From the NCBI RefSeq assembly GCF_013408685.1, contig NZ_JACBZY010000001.1, positions 2,170,001 through 2,234,000 of the forward strand: 64,000 bases of DNA. The letters run 5' to 3'. A program made the translations under genes and the position numbers. Of this stretch, positions 11,923 through 20,074 are shown one piece after another; position 1 is the stretch's first letter, and each line of letters opens with the position of its first letter. The notes beneath the pieces were generated by a model. It was given only the letters and a program-made list of their open reading frames with translations. It had not been told where the DNA came from and did not search any database. Source of the stretch: Schumannella luteola (lineage in GTDB: Bacteria; Actinomycetota; Actinomycetes; Actinomycetales; Microbacteriaceae).

Positions 11923-12627
11923 GTGAATCCGATCAACCAGGTGATCGAGCGGATCATCCAGATGCTGCGCCGGGTGCAGCAGATCATCGATCGCATCACC
12001 GCGATCGTCAACGCGATGCTCAAGATCGTTCCCGCAGTGATGAGCTACATCATCGACCGCGTGAAGGAGGGCTGGAACCAGATGCTCGCCAAGCTGGCCG
12101 AGTTCTGGGACTGGTTCACCGACAAGCTCAGCTACGTCGGCGATCCGTTCAAGCTCAACGGCGCCGCAGACGGCTGGAAGCAGATGGGCACCCGCGTCTC
12201 GCGCATCAACGACACGATCCAGGACTTCAACCTGGCCGTCGACGACGAGTGGACCGGCCGCGCGGCGGATCAGTACAAGCAGATCCTCGAGCCCCAGCGC
12301 CGCGCCAACACATCGATCCTCTCCGACTACGCCGAGAACGTGGCCGGGGCGATGACGGGCATGGCGAACGCGATCATCGCCTTCTGGGTGGCGATCGTGG
12401 CTGCGATCATCGCGCTGCTCTCGGCCCTCGCGGGCGCCGCGACCGCGGCCGGGACCATCATCGGCCTCCCGGCAGCCCCGGTGCTGATCGTGCTCGGCAT
12501 CGTCGCGTTCCTCGTCGCGGCCGGTGGCGGCGTCGCCATCCTGTACGTCGCCGCGGGCAGCGCGAAGTCGACCATCGCCTCGACCGGCGCCGGCATCAGC
12601 ACCTGGCCCAAGCTCGCGGCCACGTGA
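11923..12627 (+). CDS. WXG-motif protein with C-terminal membrane helices
   Basis: A 234-residue protein joining an N-terminal amphipathic helical region (about 1-70), a WXG100-like helical hairpin (about 85-150) with WTG in the turn (VDDEWTGRAADQYKQIL), and two hydrophobic segments (about 155-185 and 187-215). WXG100 proteins are substrates of ESX/type VII secretion; the membrane-spanning tail suggests a pore-like or membrane-anchored variant, as in LXG/WXG toxins. No toxin domain is visible. The start is a GTG behind AAAGG. The next gene overlaps its stop (GTGA). No EccC-type ATPase is in the window, so any secretion machine must be encoded elsewhere. Confidence 0.65.
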   Translation: MNPINQVIERIIQMLRRVQQIIDRITAIVNAMLKIVPAVMSYIIDRVKEGWNQMLAKLAEFWDWFTDKLSYVGDPFKLNGAADGWKQMGTRVSRINDTIQDFNLAVDDEWTGRAADQYKQILEPQRRANTSILSDYAENVAGAMTGMANAIIAFWVAIVAAIIALLSALAGAATAAGTIIGLPAAPVLIVLGIVAFLVAAGGGVAILYVAAGSAKSTIASTGAGISTWPKLAAT

Positions 12628-13058
12628 CCGATCTCGACAGAGCCGAGGGCCCGGTGAGCGCACGTCGCTCCCGGGTCTTCGGCGTGTTCGCCCTGGTGCT
12701 CGCCGCGGCCCTGCTCGTCCTCGCGGTGTACTCGCTGTCCCGGAGCGGTGACGACGGGTCGCTCGTCGGCCCCGCCGGATCGGCCATCGTGGCGGCGCTC
12801 GTCGCGGTGCTCATCGCCGTCATCGCCTTCCGGGTAGGCCGCGGCGGCGCCGGAGTCCGTGCGCAGACCGGACCACTCACCCTGTTCACGATCCTCGCCT
12901 TCGTGCTCGGTGTCGCGGGCGCCGGGCTCGGGATCCTGTTCGGCCTCGTCAGCGGCTCGGGCGGCGCGATCTCCGCCGGGCTCGGGGTCTTCGCGCTCGC
13001 CCTCCTCGTGGCGGTGCAAGGCGCGCTCGTCTACCGGCTCGCCGCTCGCGCGAACTGA
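12624..13058 (+). CDS. Four-helix membrane protein of the ESX-like operon
   Basis: A 144-residue protein, almost entirely four predicted membrane helices (about residues 16-40, 50-72, 83-112, 116-140). Its GTG overlaps the stop of the upstream gene by 4 bases (GTGA), so it is translationally coupled. A second GTG at 12654 (VSARRS) is possible. I do not recognise a family. Being last in an operon with WXG and EspC-like proteins, it could be an immunity or anchoring partner of the WXG-membrane protein, but that is inference from position only. Confidence 0.65.
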   Translation: MTDLDRAEGPVSARRSRVFGVFALVLAAALLVLAVYSLSRSGDDGSLVGPAGSAIVAALVAVLIAVIAFRVGRGGAGVRAQTGPLTLFTILAFVLGVAGAGLGILFGLVSGSGGAISAGLGVFALALLVAVQGALVYRLAARAN

Positions 13059-13177
13059 GCTGCTTCCCGACCGCATCCCGTCGGACGTCATCCCCTGCTC
13101 GAGCCTCCGATGCCGACCGGGGCGGGCGGTGACGTCGGCGTCGGACTTCACGGCGCGCGCGTGAGAGCATCGAGGGG

Positions 13178-14098
13178 ATGAGGATCGCGGTCACCGGAGC
13201 GAGCGGCTTCGTCGGCGGTGCGATCGCGACGGCGCTCGCCGATCGCGGCGACGAGGTCGTCGGCTTCGGGCGCACGCCGCGGCGCTGGACGCATCCCCGC
13301 GGGCGCTACCGCGTGTGGGATATCACGGCCGGCCAGATGGTCAGCGACCAGGACTTCGACGCGGTCGTGCACGCCGCCGCCCTCGTCGACCCGGGCGCCT
13401 CCCGCGAGGAGTCCATGCGGGTCAACCAGTTCGGCACCCGCAACGTCGTGCGCAGCTTCGTCGGCTCGCGCGTCGTGCACCTCTCGAGCACGGCGGTCTA
13501 CGACCTCATGGTGCCGAGCGTCGACCTGCCCGAGTCGACGCCGCCCGCGCGCCGCTTCCTCAGCGGCTACTCCGCATCCAAGCTGGCGGCCGAGCGTGAG
13601 CTCGCCGGCGCGGACGCCGTGCTGCTGCGACCCCACCTGATCTACGGGCCCGGCTCGCCGCTGATCGGCGTGCTCAGCCGCGGCGCGCGTGCAGCGCGCG
13701 GTGCCCGGCTGCCGCTGCCCGGCGGCGGGCGCGTGCGTCACCGTCTCACCTCGATCGGCAATGTCGTGCACGCCGTCGAACGCGCCCTGCGGCCCGAGAC
13801 GCCGCGCGGCACCTACAACATCGGCGACGCGACCCCGGTCGAGCTCGGCGGCGTCGCCACCGAGCTGCTGTCGCGCCGCGGACTCGACGTGCGCGTCGTC
13901 GACGTCGACGTGGATGCGGCCGCCCGCGCCGTCGGAACCCTCGAGTTCGCGGCCCGCGCCGCCCGACGGCGCCCGCTCATCACGCGGCACACGGTCAAGC
14001 TCATCGGGCTCGAGCGCACCTTCGACCTCAGCGCCGCCCGCGACCGTCTCGGCTTCCACCCGACACCCACGACGCTCGACGGAGCCGACGACTGGTAG
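13178..14098 (+). CDS. NAD(P)-dependent epimerase/dehydratase (extended SDR)
   Basis: A 306-residue extended short-chain dehydrogenase. The nucleotide motif TGASGFVGGAIA is at residues 6-17. HLSSTAVYD marks the active-site serine strand, and the catalytic pair is Y131 and K135 (YSASK). RPHLIYGPG is the usual extended-SDR segment. The family acts on nucleotide sugars or related substrates; the actual substrate is not evident. GAGGGG sits next to the ATG, too close to be an ideal ribosome site. No obvious operon partner; the channel gene follows at 50 bases. Confidence 0.88.
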   Translation: MRIAVTGASGFVGGAIATALADRGDEVVGFGRTPRRWTHPRGRYRVWDITAGQMVSDQDFDAVVHAAALVDPGASREESMRVNQFGTRNVVRSFVGSRVVHLSSTAVYDLMVPSVDLPESTPPARRFLSGYSASKLAAERELAGADAVLLRPHLIYGPGSPLIGVLSRGARAARGARLPLPGGGRVRHRLTSIGNVVHAVERALRPETPRGTYNIGDATPVELGGVATELLSRRGLDVRVVDVDVDAAARAVGTLEFAARAARRRPLITRHTVKLIGLERTFDLSAARDRLGFHPTPTTLDGADDW

Positions 14099-14147
14099 AT
14101 CCGAGCGAGCTCACCACCGGCGCATCCGGCTCACTAGGGTCGACGCC

Positions 14148-14924
14148 ATGAGCGATGTTCGCGACCGTTCGGCCCGCCTGTTCCAGATGGGCGACGGCAC
14201 CGACCGCATCCAGTTCTTCAGCGATGCGGTGTTCGCGATCGCGATGACGCTGCTCGTGCTCGACATCCGCCTGCCCGCCGACCTCGGCGAGCACCCCGAT
14301 GCCGCGCGCGTCACGAGCGCCCTCGTCGAGCTGTGGCCGCAGTTCTTCGGCTACCTGCTGAGCTTCGTCGTCATCGCGATCAACTGGGTCAACCACCACC
14401 GCAAGTTCCGCGTGATCGAGCGCTGGGACTCCGGTCTGCTCGTCGCGAACTTCACGCTTCTCGCCCTCGTCGCCTTCCTGCCGTTCCCGACCAGCGCGCT
14501 CTCCGACTACGGCGCGGTGACACCGGTCGTGGTGCTCTACGCGGCCACCGTCGCCGCCCTCAACCTCGCGCAGGCCTGGATCTGGGTGCACGCTCGCCGC
14601 CGCGGACTGATGTCGGACTCGGTTGATGCGGGCGTGTACCGCTACGTGATCGCCAACCTGCTCGCGATGCCGGTGATCTTCGGCCTCTCGATCGCGATCG
14701 CCTTCGTCTCGGCGAGCTGGGCGATGTACTTCTGGATCCTCACGGCCCCCGCATCGGCGATCGTCGTCGGGGCGGCGCGGCGGCGGTACAGCCCTCTGGG
14801 AGCGTCGACGTCAGCATCCGCACGGGCCGCGGCGCCGGAGCCCGACTCGTCGGGGACTCCCTCGCCGGAGCCCGACTCGCCCGAGCCCGACTCGCCGGAG
14901 CCCGACTCGCCCGATCGGAACTAG
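14148..14924 (+). CDS. TMEM175-family potassium channel-like protein
   Basis: A 258-residue membrane protein with the family hallmark RIQFFSDAVFAIAMTLLVLDI in the first helix (about residues 20-40). In TMEM175 channels the FSD motif region lines the K+-selective pore. Five further hydrophobic segments follow, to about residue 205. A disordered tail with repeated PEPDS units ends the protein. TAGGGT at 14135-14140 is only 7 bases from the ATG, so the mRNA is probably leaderless; no Shine-Dalgarno is seen. Its TAG shares the CTAG palindrome with the stop of the convergent MarR gene. Confidence 0.87.
   Translation: MSDVRDRSARLFQMGDGTDRIQFFSDAVFAIAMTLLVLDIRLPADLGEHPDAARVTSALVELWPQFFGYLLSFVVIAINWVNHHRKFRVIERWDSGLLVANFTLLALVAFLPFPTSALSDYGAVTPVVVLYAATVAALNLAQAWIWVHARRRGLMSDSVDAGVYRYVIANLLAMPVIFGLSIAIAFVSASWAMYFWILTAPASAIVVGAARRRYSPLGASTSASARAAAPEPDSSGTPSPEPDSPEPDSPEPDSPDRN
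14838..14911. repeat. 15-bp minisatellite at the 3' end of the channel gene
   Basis: Copies of GAGCCCGACTCG begin at 14838, 14868, 14883 and 14898, a 15-bp period with one diverged unit between the first and second. It encodes the (S)PEPDS repeats of the C-terminal tail and is one of several period-15 arrays in the window. Confidence 0.85.
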
Positions 14925-15421
14925 CCCTCGGCGTCGAAGTCGAGGCTCAGCTTGCGCAGCAGGCCCGACAGCCGCTCCTGATCGGCGGCGCTCAGTCCCG
15001 ACAGCAGCTCGCGCTCGGCATCCAGCAGCAGGCTGATCGCCCGGTCGACGCGCTCGCGCCCCAGTGCGGTCATGACCACGAGGATGCCGCGGCCGTCGTG
15101 CGGATCGGTGCGGCGCTCGACGACCGTGCGCGCGACGAGCCGGTCGATGCGGTTCGTCATGGTGCCGCTCGAGACGAGGGTCTGCTGCAGCAGCGCCTTC
15201 GGGCTCAGCTGGTACGGCTCGCCGGCCCGCCGCAGCGCCGACAGCACGTCGAACTCCCACGGCTCGAGGTCGCTCGCGGCGAAGGCCGCCTTGCGCTCGC
15301 GGTCGAGGTGCTTGGCGAGGCGCGAGACGCGCGAGAGCACCTGCAGGGGAGTGAAGTCGAGATCGCCGCGCTCGCGTGACCACGCATCGACGATGCGATC
15401 GACTTCGTCGGAGGCGAGCAT
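14921..15421 (-). CDS. MarR-family transcriptional regulator
   Basis: A 166-residue winged-helix regulator. EPWEFDVLSALRRAG, then LLQQTLVSSGTMTNRIDRLVARTVVERRTDPHDGRGILV, give the recognition helix and wing (about residues 55-115). The last 40 residues form the dimerisation helix. I chose ATG 15421 (MLASDEVDRIV) because close family members begin about here. An ATG at 15490 overlapping the MFS stop (TGATG) is an alternative, giving 189 residues and translational coupling. Either way it follows the MFS transporter on the same strand and probably responds to the same compounds. Confidence 0.85.
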   Translation of the reverse strand: MLASDEVDRIVDAWSRERGDLDFTPLQVLSRVSRLAKHLDRERKAAFAASDLEPWEFDVLSALRRAGEPYQLSPKALLQQTLVSSGTMTNRIDRLVARTVVERRTDPHDGRGILVVMTALGRERVDRAISLLLDAERELLSGLSAADQERLSGLLRKLSLDFDAEG

Positions 15422-15489
15422 CCGCCCATCATGGCACCCTGCGCCGGGAGCCGGTCGTCGCTCTCCGACGACCGACTCCCTTCGCATCA

Positions 15490-16929
15490 TCAGGCCGCCT
15501 CGGCCTCCGTCTCGAGCGTGAGCGGCGAGGTCAGCACGGCGAGCTCGCGCTCGCTCGCCCGGCGCACGCGGCGCGCTCGCACGGCGAAGGCGATTCCGGC
15601 CGCGACGCCCGCGAGGGCTGCCGCCGTCAGGAACGCCTCGGTGTAGCCGGCCTCGAGAGGCAGGCCTGTCGCATCCGTGTTCGCGAACACGATCACGGTC
15701 ACGACCGAGCTCGCGATCGCTCCGCCGATCGTGCGCAGGTTCGCGTTGACGCCGGTCGCGATGCCGGTCTGGGTCGACGGCACGCTCTGCACGATGAGGC
15801 TGGTCATGGCCGCGTAGGAGATGCCGAGACCGAGGCCGAAGAGACCCGCCTCCGTCGCGACGAGCCACGGCTGCGAGTGCAGCAGCGCCATCCCGATCGC
15901 CGACAGCGCGAGCAGGGCGGCGCCGCCGCCGAACTGCACCCGGAAGCTCACGACCTTGCCGATCGGCCCGCTGAGGAAGCCCGCGGCCGCCATGGTGACG
16001 AGCATCGGCAGCATGAGCAGGCCCGACTGGGCGATGGAGGCGCCGAGGCCGTATCCGGTCGAGGTCGGCGTCTGCACGAAGCGAGCGAAGAAGGCGAACA
16101 CGGCGAACATCGCGCCGCCGAGCAGCAGGCTGGCGAGGTTGGTGCTCCAGATCGCCGGGGCCCGCATGAGCCGCAGGTCGACCAGGGGCTCGACCGAGCG
16201 CAGCTCGACGGCGACCCAGGCCGCCATCAGCACGACGGCGAGGGCGAAGAGGCCGAGCACGAGCGGTGAGGTCCAGCCCCAGGCGGCGCCGTTGCTCAGC
16301 GGCAGGAGCAGGGCGACGAGCCAGCCCGAGAGCAGGATGCCGGCGGGCACGTTGATGCGGCCGTGCTCGCGCTCGGTCGAGCGCGGGATCACGAGCATGG
16401 CGAGGATGCCGCTGGCCACGACGAGCGCGAGGGGCAGCAGGAACAGCCCGCGCCAGGTGAGCGCTTCCGCGAGGGGACCCGCGATGACGGTGCCGAGTCC
16501 GGACCCGATCGCGATGACCGCCGACATGGCGCCGATGGCCGAGGCGATGCGCTCGCGCGGGAAGGTCTCGCGCAGCAGTCCGAAGGCGAGCGGGAACAGC
16601 GAGGCGCCGACGCCCTGCAGCACGCGGCCGATGAGCAGCACGCTGAGGTCGGGCGAGGCGAAGGCGATCAGGTCGCCGGCCGCGACGATCGCGACGACGG
16701 CGAGCAGGGTGCGACGGCGGCCGAACAGGTCGCCGACGCGCCCGATCAGGGGAGTGGCCACGGCGGCGGCGATGAGCCAGGCGGTGAGCGTCCAGTTGAC
16801 GCCGGCCGGGGTCGTGGCGAGGTCGCGCTGCATCTCGGGCAGCACGGGGATGACGAGGGACTGCAGTGAGCTGAGGCTCGCGACGCCGAGGGCGAGCGCG
16901 AGGAACACGGTGAACGGTGAACGAGGCAC
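15490..16929 (-). CDS. MFS drug exporter (DHA2-like)
   Basis: A 479-residue major-facilitator protein with about 14 hydrophobic segments, as in the EmrB/QacA proton-drug antiporter branch. LIGRVGDLFGRRRTL near residue 60 is the loop 2-3 signature; RVLQGVGASLFPL and the following GSGLGTVIAGPLAE correspond to motifs B and C. The start is a GTG with GGAAG 9 bases upstream. The divergent TetR gene and the two palindromes at 17072-17118 suggest TetR repression; the MarR gene follows downstream. The substrate is unknown. Confidence 0.9.
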   Translation of the reverse strand: MPRSPFTVFLALALGVASLSSLQSLVIPVLPEMQRDLATTPAGVNWTLTAWLIAAAVATPLIGRVGDLFGRRRTLLAVVAIVAAGDLIAFASPDLSVLLIGRVLQGVGASLFPLAFGLLRETFPRERIASAIGAMSAVIAIGSGLGTVIAGPLAEALTWRGLFLLPLALVVASGILAMLVIPRSTEREHGRINVPAGILLSGWLVALLLPLSNGAAWGWTSPLVLGLFALAVVLMAAWVAVELRSVEPLVDLRLMRAPAIWSTNLASLLLGGAMFAVFAFFARFVQTPTSTGYGLGASIAQSGLLMLPMLVTMAAAGFLSGPIGKVVSFRVQFGGGAALLALSAIGMALLHSQPWLVATEAGLFGLGLGISYAAMTSLIVQSVPSTQTGIATGVNANLRTIGGAIASSVVTVIVFANTDATGLPLEAGYTEAFLTAAALAGVAAGIAFAVRARRVRRASERELAVLTSPLTLETEAEAA

Positions 16930-17071
16930 GAGGCCTTCTTCCTTCTGATGGTTCCGGTGGTTCTGACGGTTCTGTCGTGAGGTGCCGGGGTCGGAGAGGC
17001 GCGTCGGGCGGTGCGGGCCGGGCGGCGTGCTTTCGGCGACGAGGCGGCGTAGACTGGAGGCTGGCTCCGAT

Positions 17072-17118
17072 CGGAGGGAGCCTCCGCTTAGATGACATTA
17101 GCGGAGGGTGCCTCCGCT
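17072..17118. promoter_or_regulatory. Paired TetR-type operators
   Basis: Two copies of an interrupted palindrome, CGGAGG-N3-CCTCCG, at 17072-17086 and 17102-17116. The second extends to 8-bp arms (17100-17118). Their centres are 30 bp apart, close to three helical turns, so the two sites face the same side of DNA. They lie between the divergent MFS and TetR genes, the classic layout for autoregulated TetR-MFS pairs. TAGACT at 17050-17055 may be a -10 element. Confidence 0.8.
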
Positions 17119-17144
17119 TCGCAAGCCTCGATTGGAGTTCTTCC

Positions 17145-17825
17145 GTGAGCACGTCTGCGAGCACGGCCTCGGCTGCCGTCGCGACCGCCGCATCCGGCAC
17201 CGCACCCGCCGCTGGTTCGACCGCCCCGGCCGCTGCCGCCTCGACGGCCGCCGCCGAGCTGCTCGCCCAGCTCTCCAGCGTCGTGCAGCGCCCGAAGCGC
17301 GCGGATGCCGCCCGCAACTACGACGCGCTCGTCGCCGCGGCGCGCGACATCTTCGCCCGCGACGGATCCGGCGCCTCGCTCGAGGAGATCGCCCGCAGCG
17401 CGGGAGTCGGCATCGGCACGCTGTACCGCAACTTCCCGACCCGCGACGAGCTGATCGAGGCCGTCTACGTCGAAGAGGTGCAGTCGCTGGTGCTCGCTGC
17501 TCAGGCGACCGAGACCCTGCCCTCCGACAAGGCGCTCGGCGCCTGGCTCGAGCGCTTCCTCGAGTACGTCGGCACGAAGCGCGCTCTCCTCGAGGGCCTC
17601 AACAATCGCGAGTCGACCGTCTTCGCTCAGTGCCGCAGCGTCATGTACGGCTCGGGTGAGCCCGTGCTCCAGCGCGCGCAGACCGCCGGCGCGGTGCGCG
17701 GCGACGTCAGCATCTCGGATGTCGTGCGTCTCATCTCCGGCGTCGCCGGCGTGGTCGTCGACGACGACGCCCAGCGCGACCGCCTCATCGGTCTCGCGAT
17801 GGACGGCCTGCGCCCCGTCGGCTGA
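17145..17825 (+). CDS. TetR-family regulator of the efflux unit
   Basis: A 226-residue regulator. The first 45 residues are Ala/Ser/Thr-rich and probably disordered, unusual for TetR proteins. The DNA-binding domain then runs from about residue 50 to 95 (ALVAAARDIFARDG, SLEEIARSAGVGIGTLYRNFPTRDELIEAVY). The ligand domain fills the rest. The GTG at 17145 has TTGGAG 8 bases upstream. An internal GTG just before QRPKRADAARNYD would remove the low-complexity head but lacks a ribosome site. It likely represses the divergent MFS gene and itself through the operators upstream. Confidence 0.88.
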   Translation: MSTSASTASAAVATAASGTAPAAGSTAPAAAASTAAAELLAQLSSVVQRPKRADAARNYDALVAAARDIFARDGSGASLEEIARSAGVGIGTLYRNFPTRDELIEAVYVEEVQSLVLAAQATETLPSDKALGAWLERFLEYVGTKRALLEGLNNRESTVFAQCRSVMYGSGEPVLQRAQTAGAVRGDVSISDVVRLISGVAGVVVDDDAQRDRLIGLAMDGLRPVG

Positions 17826-17873
17826 CGGCGCCGCATCCTCTGGCAGACTCGTCCTGCGCCGCACGCGGCGCGT

Positions 17874-17945
17874 TCCGCCGTGGTGTAACGGCAGCACGAC
17901 GGCCTTTGGAGCCGTGAGGTTCAGGTTCGAATCCTGGCGGCGGAG
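17874..17945 (+). tRNA. tRNA-Gln (anticodon TTG)
   Basis: 72 bases folding into a cloverleaf. The acceptor arms TCCGCCG (17874-17880) and CGGCGGA (17938-17944) pair perfectly; 17945 is the discriminator G. The anticodon stem ACGGC/GCCGT carries loop CTTTGGA with anticodon TTG. The T arm is CAGGTTCGAATCCTG. CCA is not encoded. A weak promoter CTGACG (17822-17827), 16 bases, CAGACT (17844-17849) precedes it, and a short palindrome at 17856-17871 lies between promoter and tRNA. Confidence 0.95.
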
Positions 17946-18027
17946 CGAGTCGAGCAGGATCCGAGAAGCGCTCGTCGACGGTGCCTGCCTACCCTGAGTG
18001 CGTTGTCCACCACGCGAAGGGAAGACC

Positions 18028-18438
18028 ATGCCGGATCAGACCGAGACCTTCTCCGCCGACGAGCGCAAGGCGATGAAGACCCGTGCCGCCGAGCTGAAGA
18101 AGCGCGAGAACGGCGACGCCGAGGTACGCAAGATCATCGACGTGATGACCGACGAGGAGCAGGCCATCGCCCTGCGCATCCACGAGGCGATCCTGGAACA
18201 GGTGCCGCAGCTGCAGCCGAAGCTCCGCTACGGCCAGCCGGCGTACTACCTCGACGGCACGGTGCTCTGCTTCTTCATGGCCGCGTCGAAGTACAAGACG
18301 GCATCGTCCATCTTCGGATTCGACGACGCGACCCGCGTGCGCGACGGGGACATGTGGCCGAGCTCCTACGCGATCCAGAATCTGTCGACCGCCGACGAGA
18401 AGCGCCTGCTCGACCTCGTGAAGCGCGCCGCCGGCTGA
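18028..18438 (+). CDS. DUF1801 (YdhG-like) protein
   Basis: A 136-residue small soluble protein with the DUF1801 core: LQPKLRYGQPAYYLDGTVLCFF, KYKTASSIFGF, then the C-terminal helix EKRLLDLVKRA. The family is often labelled iron-chaperone-like by analogy to frataxin folds, but the biochemical role is unproven. The N-terminal third is helical and lysine/glutamate-rich. The ATG has GAAGGGAAG upstream. TACCCT at 17990-17995 is a plausible -10 giving a leader of about 25-30 bases after the tRNA gene. Confidence 0.8.
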   Translation: MPDQTETFSADERKAMKTRAAELKKRENGDAEVRKIIDVMTDEEQAIALRIHEAILEQVPQLQPKLRYGQPAYYLDGTVLCFFMAASKYKTASSIFGFDDATRVRDGDMWPSSYAIQNLSTADEKRLLDLVKRAAG

Positions 18439-18471
18439 TGTTCTGTCGAGTGAGCGCGCCGGCGGATTCGG

Positions 18472-18987
18472 TCAGCCGAGGTCGAGCGTGCAGTCGGGTA
18501 GCTTGATTCCCCGCCCTCGACGCCACGCCCACGCGGTCGACCGCACCTCGTCGTGAAAGAGGTACTCGCCGGAGACGTACTCACTGCCGGCCGGCGTCGA
18601 CACATCGGCGCTGACGCCGTCGTCCGGGATGAGGGAGGCGGTGGGGCTGTGCTCGTAGAACGAGAAGTCGATGCGATCCCAGTGCTGCGGCACGGGATCG
18701 CCGTCGGGTGCGAGCGACCAGCCCTGCATCGACGTCGAGATCGGCACGCCCCTGCCGAACATCGCGCTGGGGCCCGAGTAGACCCGGGTCGCGGTGGTCG
18801 TCAGGATGCGGCGGTAATCCCCGAACTCGATCGTGACCGAGTCGGCGGAGAACTCCTCGCAGAACGCGATGTCGATCGTGTCGCCGTCGACGTGGTAGGC
18901 GAGCGATTCCTCCAGGCTGCAGCCGCTGAGCGCGGCGGCCGCGACCCCGAGCAGGCCGAGCGCGGCAGGGACACGAGCGGCTCTCAT
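18472..18987 (-). CDS. Putative lipoprotein of unknown function
   Basis: A 171-residue protein with a signal peptide ending in a lipobox (AALSGC, cysteine 22), so probably membrane-anchored on the outer face. The mature part is a small beta-rich domain with Cys near residue 43 and residue 167 and several acidic patches. I do not recognise a family. It is convergent with the DUF1801 gene and divergent from the methyltransferase, with no operon partner. Confidence 0.65.
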   Translation of the reverse strand: MRAARVPAALGLLGVAAAALSGCSLEESLAYHVDGDTIDIAFCEEFSADSVTIEFGDYRRILTTTATRVYSGPSAMFGRGVPISTSMQGWSLAPDGDPVPQHWDRIDFSFYEHSPTASLIPDDGVSADVSTPAGSEYVSGEYLFHDEVRSTAWAWRRGRGIKLPDCTLDLG

Positions 18988-19130
18988 GGCGTCACGTTAG
19001 CGATCGGTTGACGGACGCGGATCACGGCAGGATCTCGGCTGGATCCCGTCCTCATAACGGCGAGATCCTTCATGACGCAGCGCTGTGGGATCGTGGACGC
19101 GCACGCCTGCCGTCTCCAGAAAGCAGCACG

Positions 19131-19976
19131 ATGACGACACCGCATCCGGCGCTCGAGCCGCGGTACTTCGCCCGCATGGCGGCGGCGCTCGGCGACAAGG
19201 CGCGCGTGCTCGAGCATGTGCGACCGGGGCACGTGATCGACGCCGGAGCCGGCGGGGGAGAGCTGGCGGGGATGCTCGCCACGCTGCCCGGCGTCGACGT
19301 CACCGCGCTCGACCTCGCCGAGGAGTCGCTCGCGCGCCTGCGCGAAGACGGGCGCTTCGCGGTCGAGCAGCGCGAGCTCGGCGACGATCGCGAGCCGCTG
19401 ACGGCGCGGCCCGCATCCACCATCGTGTTCAGTGCTGTGCTGCACGAGGTCTACTCCTACGCGGCGGAGCCGTGGGCGGCGCACGAGCGCGCGCTCGCGC
19501 AGGCGCGGGCGACGCTCGCGCCCGGCGGCGTCGTCATCATCCGTGACGGGGTCATGCCCGAACGGCCCGGCGAGCCGGCCGAGCTGCGCGGACGCGACGA
19601 CACCCTCGTCGAGCAGTACCTGGCGCTCTCGTCGTTCGCCGAGACGCGACTCGGGCGGATGCGTCCGGGCGTCTGGGCGGGAACGCGGCACGCCGTCTCC
19701 GAAGCGCTCTGCACCCTCACCTGGGGTGCGGCCTCGCTTCCCCGCGAGGCGCTCGAGCGCTTCCAGCTCGCGACCCTCGACGGCTACGCAGACCTGCTCG
19801 AGCGGGCGGGGCTGCGCGTCATCCACCGCGAGGCGACGACGCAGCCCGGCTATCGAGAGCATCTGGATGCGGCGGGCTGGTCGGCCGACGAGCCGGACGG
19901 CGCGTGGTTCCCGCCGACGACGGGACTCTGGGTGGCGGTCCGCGACGACGCGGACGCGGGCGGTGGATCCGCCTAG
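19131..19976 (+). CDS. Class I SAM-dependent methyltransferase
   Basis: A 281-residue protein with the Rossmann methyltransferase core. Motif I is VIDAGAGGGELAGML (about residues 34-48), the acidic end of strand 2 is VTALDLAEESL, and later strands are STIVFSAVLHEVYSY and LAPGGVVIIRDGV (post-motif III). The substrate is not evident; the C-terminal 100 residues form a variable lid domain. I chose ATG 19131, as the 41 residues upstream in the same frame have no family resemblance. The ribosome site is weak. It converges on the proline-rich gene. Confidence 0.82.
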   Translation: MTTPHPALEPRYFARMAAALGDKARVLEHVRPGHVIDAGAGGGELAGMLATLPGVDVTALDLAEESLARLREDGRFAVEQRELGDDREPLTARPASTIVFSAVLHEVYSYAAEPWAAHERALAQARATLAPGGVVIIRDGVMPERPGEPAELRGRDDTLVEQYLALSSFAETRLGRMRPGVWAGTRHAVSEALCTLTWGAASLPREALERFQLATLDGYADLLERAGLRVIHREATTQPGYREHLDAAGWSADEPDGAWFPPTTGLWVAVRDDADAGGGSA

Positions 19977-20074
19977 GCTGCGACGCCGCCGGTTCCGGCT
20001 GTTACCGGTCCGTCCCCCTGTCGGGCCGGCATCCGGGCGCCGAGCGCAGCGCCGGGGACCCGGAGCGCGGATGA

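Noticed and set aside
12249-12623. N-terminal extension of the four-helix membrane protein
   Set aside because: This part of the frame overlaps the WXG-membrane gene in another frame and reads as Arg-rich noise. The GTG at 12624 overlapping the upstream stop is the better start.
14921-17317. A 798-codon minus-strand frame covering MarR and MFS
   Set aside because: Only its last 166 codons are real (the MarR gene). The rest is an out-of-frame reading of the MFS gene and the TetR region.
17856-17871. Terminator directly before the tRNA gene
   Set aside because: The palindrome has a two-base centre and no T tract, and lies between the likely tRNA promoter and the tRNA, so termination there would block the tRNA. 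Noted only within the tRNA entry.
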